45,249 nt of DNA. Origin: JARRJY01 sp037388705 (GTDB taxonomy: Bacteria > Pseudomonadota > Gammaproteobacteria > UBA6429 > Thiohalophilaceae). Position 1 is the first letter of the stretch; every line of letters starts with the position of its first letter. Positions 8,035 through 15,532 of this stretch are shown piece by piece. Where the stretch lies: the NCBI GenBank assembly GCA_037388705.1, contig JARRJY010000014.1:1-45249 (forward strand), given 5' to 3'. The notes beneath the pieces were generated by a model that did not search any database, was not told where the DNA came from, and saw only the letters and a list, made by a program, of their open reading frames with translations. A program made the translations under genes and the position numbers.

Positions 8035-8235
8035 TTAAACTGCCGGGTAACCCAGTTCTGCCAGTTTTGCTTCGATGGCTGACTGGTCAAGTTCGGAACC
8101 TTCTACAGTTACCTTGTTACTGGGTATATCTACTTCCACGGTTGCTATGCCATCCATTTCTTTCAAACCGTTCTGTACATTACTGACACAGCCGCCACAT
8201 TTTATGTTGCTGGCCTGTATTTCAAGTTTATCCAT
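8035..8235 (-). CDS. Heavy-metal-associated (HMA) domain protein
   Basis: Small CopZ-like protein of 66 residues with one HMA fold. The metal-binding motif is KCGGCVSNV (two cysteines separated by two glycines) after the first strand, followed by the usual TVEVDIPSNKVTVEG and the C-terminal LAELGYPA. Probably a cytosolic copper or other soft-metal carrier. Its ATG overlaps the end of the CaCA exchanger gene (8 bases), so it is translationally coupled to it. No P-type ATPase is nearby. Confidence 0.85.
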   Translation of the reverse strand: MDKLEIQASNIKCGGCVSNVQNGLKEMDGIATVEVDIPSNKVTVEGSELDQSAIEAKLAELGYPAV

Positions 8236-9229
8236 GGGGGACCCCGGTAGTATTTGCGGTTGCAGAAAAATATAGCACGCACATGTAAGCGGCGTAACCG
8301 ATCAGCAGCAGGCTACCTTCTATGCGGTTAATCTTGCCATGGCCTTTAAAGCCATAGGCCATAATAAACAGTGCGATGCTAAAACCAATCATGAACGGAA
8401 AGTCACGGTTGAGGACTTCGGGATCAAGTACGTGTGGTGCCATCAGGCCAGGAATACCAAATACCGCCAGCATGTTGAACATGTTGGAACCAATAACATT
8501 GCCCAGCGCGATATCCGGTTCACCTTTCAGGGCACTCATGACTGAAGCCGCCAGTTCTGGCAAACTGGTGCCGATGGCAACGATGGTTAAACCAATTACC
8601 AAGTCGCTGATCCCCAGGCCATGTGCAATATTCACTGCCCCCCATACCAGGGTGCGGGAACTGACTAATAATAGCACCATGCCGACGACCAGCCAGAACA
8701 ACGCTTTGCCGTTAGACATGAAGGGGATTTCCTGTTCGTATTCCGTTTCCAGTGGATCAACTTCGTGTTTACGCAAACCCAGTTTCACCATCCAGGCAAG
8801 CATTAACACCAGCCCGATCAACAGGATGGCACCATCAATGCGCCCTAGTTCATTATCAATGCATAACGCCAGGGCAACCAGCATGATCAAAAACATCACC
8901 GGGTATTCACGACGCAAGGTGTCAGATTTCACCAGCAGGGGAAAAACCAGAGCCGTGGTACCCAGCACCAGTGCCACGTTGGCAATGTTGGAACCCAGTG
9001 CGTTACCGATGGCCAGTTGGGGAGAGCCTTCATACGCGGCAATAACAGAGATAAGAATTTCCGGTGCCGAGGTACCGATACCGACAATGGTCAGGCCAAT
9101 GACTAAGGGTGAAACACCAAGGTTGCGCGCGGTTGCTGCGGCACCATGAACAAAGCGATCTGCACCCCAGACCAGTAAAACTAAACCACCGATAACGGCA
9201 ACAATAGAAAGTAGAATGGTGTTATCCAT
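8228..9229 (-). CDS. yrbG: CaCA-family Na+/Ca2+ exchanger (YrbG-like)
   Basis: Inner-membrane antiporter of 333 residues with about ten hydrophobic segments. The two inverted alpha-repeats are clear: IGTSAPEILISV...GNALGSNIANV (residues 51-85) and AIGTSLPELAASVMSAL...GNVIGSNMFNM in the C-terminal half, each carrying the conserved glutamate and the GN..GSN motif that line the ion path. In many gammaproteobacteria yrbG borders kdsD-kdsC; here three plus-strand genes and an HMA gene intervene. The name is by homology; the transported ions are inferred. Confidence 0.9.
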   Translation of the reverse strand: MDNTILLSIVAVIGGLVLLVWGADRFVHGAAATARNLGVSPLVIGLTIVGIGTSAPEILISVIAAYEGSPQLAIGNALGSNIANVALVLGTTALVFPLLVKSDTLRREYPVMFLIMLVALALCIDNELGRIDGAILLIGLVLMLAWMVKLGLRKHEVDPLETEYEQEIPFMSNGKALFWLVVGMVLLLVSSRTLVWGAVNIAHGLGISDLVIGLTIVAIGTSLPELAASVMSALKGEPDIALGNVIGSNMFNMLAVFGIPGLMAPHVLDPEVLNRDFPFMIGFSIALFIMAYGFKGHGKINRIEGSLLLIGYAAYMCVLYFSATANTTGVPHG

Positions 9230-9254
9230 AATTGATAAATACTGTGTGAAATGA

Positions 9255-10064
9255 TCAGGGTTTAGGTGCGGACTGAAGTTCGCGTTCCAGTTCCAATTCT
9301 AACTCAAGATCTTCCTCGGATGGGCCTCCGGCCGGGCTATCTTTAAATTTTTCGCGTGGTGGATTGCCATCATAGATAAGGCTGCGACGATGTTGCAGGT
9401 AAGCATCCCGAACAAATACATAGTTATCCAGGGCAGCCTGGTCAACCACTTTACTGGCACCCAGCAGTTGGGCGCGTTTATCGATAAACATTAGCCCAGC
9501 AGTGGCCCAGAATTCTTCCGTGTCATTAATGTTCTGGTTAACCGGGTGTTCAGGAATTTCTATCACCATGCCGGTGGTATCACGCAAGGTACTTGGACCA
9601 AGGAAAGGCAGAACAAGGTAGGGGCCATCACCCACTCCCCAAGTTGCCAGGGTCTGGCCAAGATCTTCATTATGCTTGGGTAAATCCATGTGGGATGCGA
9701 CATCAATGAATCCACCTAGGCCGACGGTGGTATTCCAGAGCAGTCGTGAAAGATCAGAGGCCGCCTGGGCAAATTTAAATTGCAGCACATCGTTGAGGAA
9801 GACAAAAATGTCATCCAGGTTACTGAAAAAATTACTTACCCCGGTCTGAACCGGTTGCGGGGTGTTTTCCTTGTAGACTTCAGCCACAGGTTTTATCACT
9901 GCTTTATCGACAGTATCGTTGAAGCTATACATGGCGCGGTTAAAGGATTCCAGTGGATCACGTTCATCCTTGGGACCGGGGACACTTGCACAACCACTGA
10001 GAAGAACCAGCGCCAGGACAGTCAACCAGGCAGCCAACCTGTGAAAAATACCGGAAGTCATCAT
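9255..10064 (-). CDS. mlaA: Outer-membrane lipoprotein MlaA (VacJ)
   Basis: Outer-membrane component that removes misplaced phospholipids from the outer leaflet and hands them to MlaC. The lipobox LVLLSGC predicts lipidation of the cysteine at residue 25, then DERDPLESFNRAMYSFND, the family hallmark, and PFLGPSTLRDTTG. The start at 10064 (MMTSGIFHRLAAW) gives a normal-length signal peptide; an upstream in-frame ATG at 10121 would add 19 residues before the signal and is less likely. The tail is rich in Glu/Leu. mlaFEDCB lies divergently about 1 kb away, so the system is split over two units. Confidence 0.93.
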   Translation of the reverse strand: MMTSGIFHRLAAWLTVLALVLLSGCASVPGPKDERDPLESFNRAMYSFNDTVDKAVIKPVAEVYKENTPQPVQTGVSNFFSNLDDIFVFLNDVLQFKFAQAASDLSRLLWNTTVGLGGFIDVASHMDLPKHNEDLGQTLATWGVGDGPYLVLPFLGPSTLRDTTGMVIEIPEHPVNQNINDTEEFWATAGLMFIDKRAQLLGASKVVDQAALDNYVFVRDAYLQHRRSLIYDGNPPREKFKDSPAGGPSEEDLELELELERELQSAPKP

Positions 10065-10153
10065 AATACGAAAAACGAGGTCAAGCCTTTTAAGTTTTTT
10101 ATTTGTCAGGCATGATCCCATTGCAGGCCATGCAAATCAATACTCTTGACGAG

Positions 10154-10339
10154 TTAACGTGCCTCTGTTTTGGTGGCGCCACAACGTACACACTCGTAAC
10201 GGGTGACCATTTTGCCCTGTTTCACATCAAACGGGTTAGCTTTTACCACCTGCCATTTATGAAAGCCGCTTTTACACAGGGATTTGCCCTTGTGTTTCTC
10301 TTTGGCTTTGGGTTTTTTAAATGGAATAATATCGGCCAT
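10154..10339 (-). CDS. Small zinc-ribbon-like protein
   Basis: Conserved-looking protein of 61 residues with a Lys-rich N-terminus (FKKPKAKEKHKGK) and a likely metal site made of CKSGFH and YECVRCGATK, giving Cys-x4-His...Cys-x2-Cys. The family and function are not known to me. It starts the minus-strand group running through mlaA, the exchanger and the HMA protein, with a 89-base gap to mlaA. The cysteine pattern makes it much more credible than the overlapping plus-strand frame. Confidence 0.7.
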   Translation of the reverse strand: MADIIPFKKPKAKEKHKGKSLCKSGFHKWQVVKANPFDVKQGKMVTRYECVRCGATKTEAR

Positions 10340-10395
10340 GGGTAGATCATTGGTTTCAGTGGATACCTTTATATATTAGACGTTTGGAGTAAAGA

Positions 10396-11067
10396 ATGAC
10401 AATTCTCGAGTCACACCGAATTTTAATTGGTGCCTGTGGCTGGCTACATGATAACTGGCAGGACACATTTTACCCGGAAGACCTGCCGCAGGACTGGTAC
10501 CTGGGCTATTACGCTAACGAGTTTCCCGTGGTACAGGTTGGCGTAAATGAATGGCAGCAGGGTGGTGATGTCGAGGAGTGGCTGGCAGAAACCGATGAAC
10601 TGCCAGTATTCGTTTGTGAAATACCATTACAGGATTTCAATGAAGATTTACTCGCAAAGGCCGATAAGTATTTAACCGCGGCCAGTAAAATGGCAGAGCG
10701 TTGTATCGGTATCATATGCCGCATTAACAATGCAGTAAGTGAGCAGGAACTTAAAGAGTTATTACAGGCATGCCAGGCAATTGCCCCCACGGTGCTGGCC
10801 ATGGAAGATATGCCAGCCACGGTGCAAACATTAATCAATGAACTTGCCATCAACCCGCTGTGGGACAAACCCGAAGCCGATGCGGATAGCGGGGGGGCTT
10901 TATACATTGCAAGGCTGGACGCATCAAAACTTCCTGAGTTGAGAAAGAGCATGGAGAACCTGCTGGCAAAAGAGTCTGATGAAACACAACTGGTATTGCT
11001 GATAGGTGGTGAAAAGCCGGAAGCGGAATTCATCAAGCAGGCAAAAGTTATGCTTGATTTAATATAG
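10396..11067 (+). CDS. Divergent DUF72/YecE-like protein
   Basis: Protein of 223 residues whose N-terminus (ILIGACGWLHDNWQDTFYPEDLPQDWYLGYYANEF) matches the DUF72/YecE opening (IGTSGW...FYP..LP...YYA..F). The expected following NxxFYR-type motif is replaced by NEWQQGGDVEEW, and the protein is somewhat shorter than typical DUF72 members. The TIM-barrel fold is inferred; function is unknown. GGAG lies 8 bases before the ATG. It stands 70 bases upstream of mlaF, but an operon link is uncertain. Confidence 0.7.
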   Translation: MTILESHRILIGACGWLHDNWQDTFYPEDLPQDWYLGYYANEFPVVQVGVNEWQQGGDVEEWLAETDELPVFVCEIPLQDFNEDLLAKADKYLTAASKMAERCIGIICRINNAVSEQELKELLQACQAIAPTVLAMEDMPATVQTLINELAINPLWDKPEADADSGGALYIARLDASKLPELRKSMENLLAKESDETQLVLLIGGEKPEAEFIKQAKVMLDLI

Positions 11068-11137
11068 TGTGAAGCAAATATTGTATTTTCCCGGTAAAGT
11101 ACGCGACAATGCCGTGAAACAATCATAAAGAAAACAT

Positions 11138-11944
11138 ATGTCCGATAGCCTGATTCAAATCCGAGATTTACATTTTGCGCGTGGTTCGCGCAAGATATTC
11201 GATGGTATCGACCTGGATATCGAGCCCGGCAAGATTACCGCCATCATGGGGCCAAGTGGTACCGGTAAAACCACCTTGTTGCGTTTAATTGGTGGCCAGT
11301 TAAAACCGCTGCGTGGTTCCATTACCTTCCAGGATGAACACGTGGAAAGCATGGGGCGTAGTGACCTGTTCAGGCTCCGCAAACGCATGGGCATGCTGTT
11401 TCAAAACGGCGCGCTGCTTACCGATATGAGTGTTTTCGATAACGTGGCCTTTCCCATACGTGAACACACCGATTTACCCGAACAACTTATTCAACACCTG
11501 GTACTGATGAAACTGGAAGCCGTGGGTTTACGTGGTGCACGTAACCTGATGCCCAGTGAACTTTCCGGTGGAATGGCACGCCGCGTGGCACTGGCGCGCG
11601 CCATCGCACTTGACCCCATGTTGATGATGTATGACGAACCGTTTACCGGGCAGGATCCGATTTCCATGGGCGTCATCGTACGTTTGATTCATAGTCTTAA
11701 TGATGCATTGGGTTTAACCAGTATTATCGTCTCACATGATATCCAGGAAACGGCAGAGATTGCCGATAACATTTACCTGTTATCCGGTGGCAAGGTGGTC
11801 GCGCACGGTTCTGCCGATGAACTCAACAATTCAGAGTCAGCATGGGCCAGGCAGTTTATGAATGGAGAGCCGGATGGCCCGGTACCTTTTCATTATCCTG
11901 CTAATCCTTTAGCGCAGGACTTGTTAAATAACAGGATGAAATAA
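11138..11944 (+). CDS. mlaF: Mla phospholipid transporter ATPase MlaF
   Basis: Cytoplasmic ATPase of the MlaFEDB complex, which drives phospholipid movement between the inner membrane and MlaC. In 268 residues: Walker A GPSGTGKT (38-45), Q-loop FQNG, signature LSGGM (142-146), Walker B LMMYDE (162-167) and H-loop IVSHD. The stop and the mlaE start share bases (TAATG), so they are coupled. Confidence 0.96.
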   Translation: MSDSLIQIRDLHFARGSRKIFDGIDLDIEPGKITAIMGPSGTGKTTLLRLIGGQLKPLRGSITFQDEHVESMGRSDLFRLRKRMGMLFQNGALLTDMSVFDNVAFPIREHTDLPEQLIQHLVLMKLEAVGLRGARNLMPSELSGGMARRVALARAIALDPMLMMYDEPFTGQDPISMGVIVRLIHSLNDALGLTSIIVSHDIQETAEIADNIYLLSGGKVVAHGSADELNNSESAWARQFMNGEPDGPVPFHYPANPLAQDLLNNRMK

Positions 11945-12726
11945 TGCTGGACTGGTTTCAACATCTAGGCCGCTCAGGCTTTAACTTTTTCCAACGACTG
12001 GGAAGAGGACATATATTATTCGTCGCCATTCTTGGTGGTATCCCCGAGTTACTTTTACGTTTTCGACTGATTGTGCAACAAATCTATTCGGTCGGTGTGC
12101 TGTCACTGATCATTATATTAGTGTCCGGTTTGTTTGTTGGCATGGTGCTCGGTTTACAGGGCTATAACACGCTGGTTGATTTCGGTGCCGAGGAATCACT
12201 GGGTATCATGGTGGCACTGTCACTTGTGCGTGAACTGGGTCCGGTGGTAACGGCATTACTATTTGCTGGTCGCGCCGGTTCGGCGTTAACCGCCGAAATC
12301 GGTTTAATGAAAGCCACCGAACAACTTTCCGCCATGGAAATGATGGCGGTGGATCCCATTCGTCGCGTACTCACACCACGTTTCCTTGCCGGCTTTATCT
12401 CCATGCCATTACTCGCAGCGATCTTCAGTGCCGTCGGTGTGATTGGCGGTTATTTTGTGGGAGTCGGTTTGCTGGGAGTGGATGAAGGCTCTTACTGGTC
12501 ACAAATGCAGGACAAGGTGGACCTGCATGAAGACATCTATAATGGTGTTATAAAAAGTTTGGTATTCGGCGTCGTTGTTACCTGGATCTCGGTATTCGAA
12601 GGTTATGACTGTACCCCTACCTCAGAAGGGGTGAGCAGGGCTACGACGCGAACCGTTGTACATTCGGCGCTGGCCGTTTTGGGAATTGACTTTATATTAA
12701 CAGCCCTGATGTTCGGGGAGGATTAA
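11944..12726 (+). CDS. mlaE: Mla phospholipid transporter permease MlaE
   Basis: Inner-membrane permease of 260 residues, MlaE/YrbE family. The conserved block LVRELGPVVTALLFAGRAGSAL...EIGLMKATEQLSAMEMMAVDP is present, with membrane helices before and after it. It forms the dimeric transmembrane core between MlaF and the MlaD ring. mlaD begins 2 bases later. Confidence 0.96.
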   Translation: MLDWFQHLGRSGFNFFQRLGRGHILFVAILGGIPELLLRFRLIVQQIYSVGVLSLIIILVSGLFVGMVLGLQGYNTLVDFGAEESLGIMVALSLVRELGPVVTALLFAGRAGSALTAEIGLMKATEQLSAMEMMAVDPIRRVLTPRFLAGFISMPLLAAIFSAVGVIGGYFVGVGLLGVDEGSYWSQMQDKVDLHEDIYNGVIKSLVFGVVVTWISVFEGYDCTPTSEGVSRATTRTVVHSALAVLGIDFILTALMFGED

Positions 12727-12728
12727 TC

Positions 12729-13159
12729 ATGACAACACGTATCACGGAAATATGGGTAGGGATTTTTATTGCAGGCGGACTGGCCGCCCTGTTCATGCTG
12801 GCAATGAAGGTCAGTAACCTCAGCACCTATAATACCGAAGAAGGTTTTCAAATTACCGCGCGCTTTGAAAACGCCAGCGGTTTAAAAGAACGTTCACCGG
12901 TTACTATGGCAGGTGTACGTATCGGCCGGGTGGAAACTATTAGCTTTGATAAAGACAGTCTCGAAGCCGTGGTTACCCTGCCAGGATTTATACCGCGGGT
13001 CTACTGGGTGAAAAGTATATTGGCCTTGAACCCGGTGGTGATGAAAAGAGCCTGAAACAGGGTGATAACCTCAAGCTAACCCAGGACTCGCTGGTACTGG
13101 AAAAACTCATCGGCCAGTTTGTCTCAAAGATGATCGAAAACGACAAGGGTGATAAATAA
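12729..13159 (+). pseudogene. mlaD: MlaD, substrate-binding ring protein, frameshifted by a small internal deletion
   Basis: MlaD is an anchored MCE-domain protein that forms a hexameric lipid-channel ring in the periplasm. The N-terminal part (membrane anchor, then GFQITARFENASGLKERSPVTMAGVRIGRVE) is normal to EAVVTL near 12980. After five bases (ccagg) the sequence resumes in another frame as IYTAGLLGEKYIGLEPGG...SLVLEKLIGQFV, ending at 13159. Compared with E. coli MlaD, about 16 residues are missing there. A deletion of about 43 bases would restore the frame and give about 157 residues. Without repair the protein stops at 13055 after 108 residues. It may be an assembly or population artefact, because the flanking mla genes are intact. 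Confidence 0.85.
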
Positions 13160-13162
13160 ACC

Positions 13163-13798
13163 ATGTTCCGCGTTGCAACCATCGCGCTGGTGTTATGGGC
13201 AGGCCTGTTATTTGTTTCAACAGGAAAAGCCCAGGAACAGGCTGGTCCGCAACAACTGGTGCAACAAACTACCGACCAGGTACTGGATATACTATCCAAA
13301 CGCCGCAAGGAGCTGGAAAAAGATCACAAGCTTATTTATGAGTTGACCAATGAGATCGTGGTACCGCATTTTGATTTTGTCAGTATTTCCAAGTTCGTAC
13401 TGGCCAGATACTGGCGCAAGGCCAGCAAGGAACAAAAGCTGCGTTTCATCCGCGCCTTTCGTGAACTGATGGTAAAAACCTACGCCATTGCCATCCTGGA
13501 ATACAACGATAATAAAATAGAATACCTGCCACTACGTGATGATGTTACAAATGGGGATGTTACGGTACGCACCGAGTTTCACCAGCCAGGCAAACCACCG
13601 GTGGCCATTAACTACAGTTTGCATCAACGTAAAACCGGCTGGAAAGTCTATGACATCAGTGTTGACGGCGTAAGTATCGTCACCACGTTCCGCACTTCGT
13701 TCGGTACCGAAATCAAGCAGTCCAGCCTGGATGCCGTGATAGAACGTATCGAAAAGAAAAACAATGAAAAAAACATTAACAAAAAGGCCACATCATGA
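13163..13798 (+). CDS. mlaC: Periplasmic phospholipid shuttle MlaC
   Basis: Periplasmic carrier of 211 residues that moves phospholipid between MlaA and the MlaFEDB complex. An N-terminal signal peptide (FRVATIALVLWAGLLFVSTGKAQ) is followed by the Ttg2D/MlaC domain with its conserved IVVPHFDFVSISKFVLARYW and WKVYDISVDGVSIV motifs. The stop overlaps the mlaB start by four bases. Confidence 0.95.
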   Translation: MFRVATIALVLWAGLLFVSTGKAQEQAGPQQLVQQTTDQVLDILSKRRKELEKDHKLIYELTNEIVVPHFDFVSISKFVLARYWRKASKEQKLRFIRAFRELMVKTYAIAILEYNDNKIEYLPLRDDVTNGDVTVRTEFHQPGKPPVAINYSLHQRKTGWKVYDISVDGVSIVTTFRTSFGTEIKQSSLDAVIERIEKKNNEKNINKKATS

Positions 13799-14091
13799 GC
13801 ACGGTACGTTTTGAAAATGATAGCAATGTCTACCGTATCATCGGTGAGTTAAACATGGCGACCGTGCCACAATTGTTAAATGATATGAGTGGCCTGTTTA
13901 ATAATAATTACGACACCACCGTTATCGACCTGTCCGAAGTCTCACGCAGTGACAGCGCCGGACTTGCTTTATTACTAGAATGGTTAGCGCAGGCCAAGCA
14001 CAACAACACCTCGATCACCTTTCAAAACCTCCCCGAACAAATGAAGGCGATTATTAAAGTTAGTGGCCTGGAAGAACTGATTTCTTCTTAA
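13795..14091 (+). CDS. mlaB: STAS-domain protein MlaB
   Basis: Cytoplasmic STAS protein of 98 residues that binds MlaF and is needed for its activity. The anti-sigma-antagonist-like fold is seen in TVIDLSEVSRSDSAGLALLLEW, with the conserved serine/aspartate turn. ATGA overlap with mlaC. This is the last gene of mlaFEDCB; ibaG, usually next, is 3.5 kb further on. Confidence 0.93.
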   Translation: MSTVRFENDSNVYRIIGELNMATVPQLLNDMSGLFNNNYDTTVIDLSEVSRSDSAGLALLLEWLAQAKHNNTSITFQNLPEQMKAIIKVSGLEELISS

Positions 14092-14182
14092 CAAATCTTT
14101 TTTCTTCAGTTTTTTATTTCGGCTGATAATATTCAGTTTACGGCCATATCGATAGAAAAAAGCGGGTTTTTACGCTACATTG

Positions 14183-14217
14183 TGAATGACTGCTTGCGAC
14201 CCATAGCGGACATTCAA
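14183..14217 (+). repeat. Left copy of a 35-bp imperfectly palindromic direct repeat
   Basis: tgaatgactgcttg followed by cgacccatagcggacattcaa; it is an imperfect hairpin and matches 14648-14682 at about 27 of 35 positions in the same orientation. The two copies bracket one AT-rich ORF. The repeat family is not identified. Confidence 0.7.
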
Positions 14218-14232
14218 GACAAGGGAATTTTA

Positions 14233-14625
14233 ATGGGAATGGAACTTAATCCTAAACTGAGTAGCGCAATAAAAAATGATATAGGGCTTTTTTTGTGTTT
14301 CTGGGGGCCAATCATTTATATAAGTTTGATTATCGTTATATCTATTTCAATATGTCTTTGGCCATTTATTATATGGTGGTGGTATCAAATAATAAAAACC
14401 TTTAAAAATGGTGTCACATTAGATGCTGATAGTGAAAATATGAATTTAAAGTATGTTATAGGTCTAGGCTTGAAATATAGATTTAATTACAAGGGTGCCG
14501 AAATTGAGCATATAGCATCATTAGTTTCTAATAAAAACATGAAAAGATTAACTAGTGAGCCAGTGCTGTCGATTGTCTATAATCCTGATAAGAATATTTC
14601 TTTTATACGGAATGTATATACATAA
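14233..14625 (+). CDS. AT-rich hypothetical membrane protein in a repeat-flanked segment
   Basis: No recognised family. From the ATG at 14233 (MGMELNPKLSSAIKND) the product has about 130 residues, with one or two hydrophobic helices (FLCFWGPIIYISLIIVISISICLWPFIIWWWY) and a polar C-terminal half (about residues 55-130). A GTG start at 14182 inside the left repeat is possible but lacks support; aaggga precedes 14233. The base composition is clearly more AT-rich than neighbouring genes (ata/tta/aat codons), suggesting acquisition. It may form a superinfection, immunity or other accessory function, but nothing shows this directly. Confidence 0.55.
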   Translation: MGMELNPKLSSAIKNDIGLFLCFWGPIIYISLIIVISISICLWPFIIWWWYQIIKTFKNGVTLDADSENMNLKYVIGLGLKYRFNYKGAEIEHIASLVSNKNMKRLTSEPVLSIVYNPDKNISFIRNVYT

Positions 14626-14647
14626 TTGATTTTTTTATCCCTAATGT

Positions 14648-14682
14648 TGAATGACCGCTTTTGGCCGAAAGCGGTCATTCAT
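14648..14682 (+). repeat. Right copy of the 35-bp palindromic direct repeat
   Basis: Contains a near-perfect hairpin, aatgaccgctttt / gaaagcggtcatt around ggcc. It lies 23 bases after the ORF stop, so it could also act as a terminator-like structure, though no T-tract follows. Partner of 14183-14217. Confidence 0.75.
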
Positions 14683-14821
14683 CCCTATAATAAAATTCTC
14701 GGACATCCGAATCTCAGTTTTAACGGATAATTGGTATAAGTTCTCCAATAGTGGATTAGGATTACATTATACTTGTTTAAGTATTTCGACCTTTTGATAT
14801 CACGACATTAAAAATTGTCCT

Positions 14822-15475
14822 ATGACGATTCATCATAAACTTTTCTGGCTAACACTTTTCTCCATCGCCATGGCGCATGTCGAGGCCAGCCTGGTAGTGC
14901 ATTTACGTAGCCTTTATTATCCAGCCAACCCCCTGGAAATTTTTCCGCTTAACTTGCTATCGCATCGTGACCTGGCGATTGAATTAACACGGGAACTGGC
15001 CACGGTGTTCATGATTCTGAGTGTGGCGTTCCTGGCCGAGAAAGGCTTTACCCGGGTATTCGCCGCTTTTGTCTATGTGTTCGGGCTGTGGGATATTTTT
15101 TATTACCTGTGGTTAAAAGTCATGATTGGCTGGCCGGTGGACTGGCTGGACTGGGATGTGCTGTTCCTGGTTCCCTGGCCATGGATTGGCCCGTGGATAA
15201 CGCCGGCAATGATTGCGCTGTTGTTTGTTGTCTGGGGTGGCTGGATATTGCTTAAAAATGTTACAGCTAAATTTAATCAACTCACCGCGAGCGTATTTGT
15301 GACTGGTTGCTTGCTGGCATTGGGTGCTTTCCTGTTAACCGTGGTACACCTGTTACCGCAAGGGGAGGAAGCGTTTCGCGGTTACCAGCCCGAGCATTTC
15401 TCATGGTTTCTCTTTACCAGTGGTTACTTGTTGATGGTCATGAGCCTGTGGTGCGTTGCGAAAAGTACTGATTGA
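14822..15475 (+). CDS. Hypothetical polytopic membrane protein
   Basis: Protein of 217 residues with about six hydrophobic segments and a Trp/Pro-rich loop (DWLDWDVLFLVPWPWIGPWITP). I do not recognise a family. The N-terminus (MTIHHKLFWLTLFSIAMAHVEASLVVHLR) may be a signal anchor. It lies in the accessory block between mlaB and ibaG and points the same way as the next two genes, with a 57-base gap. Confidence 0.6.
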   Translation: MTIHHKLFWLTLFSIAMAHVEASLVVHLRSLYYPANPLEIFPLNLLSHRDLAIELTRELATVFMILSVAFLAEKGFTRVFAAFVYVFGLWDIFYYLWLKVMIGWPVDWLDWDVLFLVPWPWIGPWITPAMIALLFVVWGGWILLKNVTAKFNQLTASVFVTGCLLALGAFLLTVVHLLPQGEEAFRGYQPEHFSWFLFTSGYLLMVMSLWCVAKSTD

Positions 15476-15532
15476 TGGTGAGTTGCCTTATCTGTGCTAA
15501 GCTTTGTATAAAATAACAATAACAGGGACGAC

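Noticed and set aside
8376..9149. Long plus-strand frame of 257 codons
   Set aside because: Fully opposite the CaCA exchanger, whose duplicated alpha-repeats leave no doubt which strand is coding; the frame's product is Met/Ser/Thr-rich without motifs.
10103..10345. Plus-strand frame over the zinc-ribbon gene
   Set aside because: The minus strand has a paired Cys/His motif; the plus frame is hydrophobic and featureless.
10509..11126. Minus-strand frame of 205 codons
   Set aside because: Opposite the DUF72-like gene, Ser-rich low-complexity product, no ribosome-binding site.
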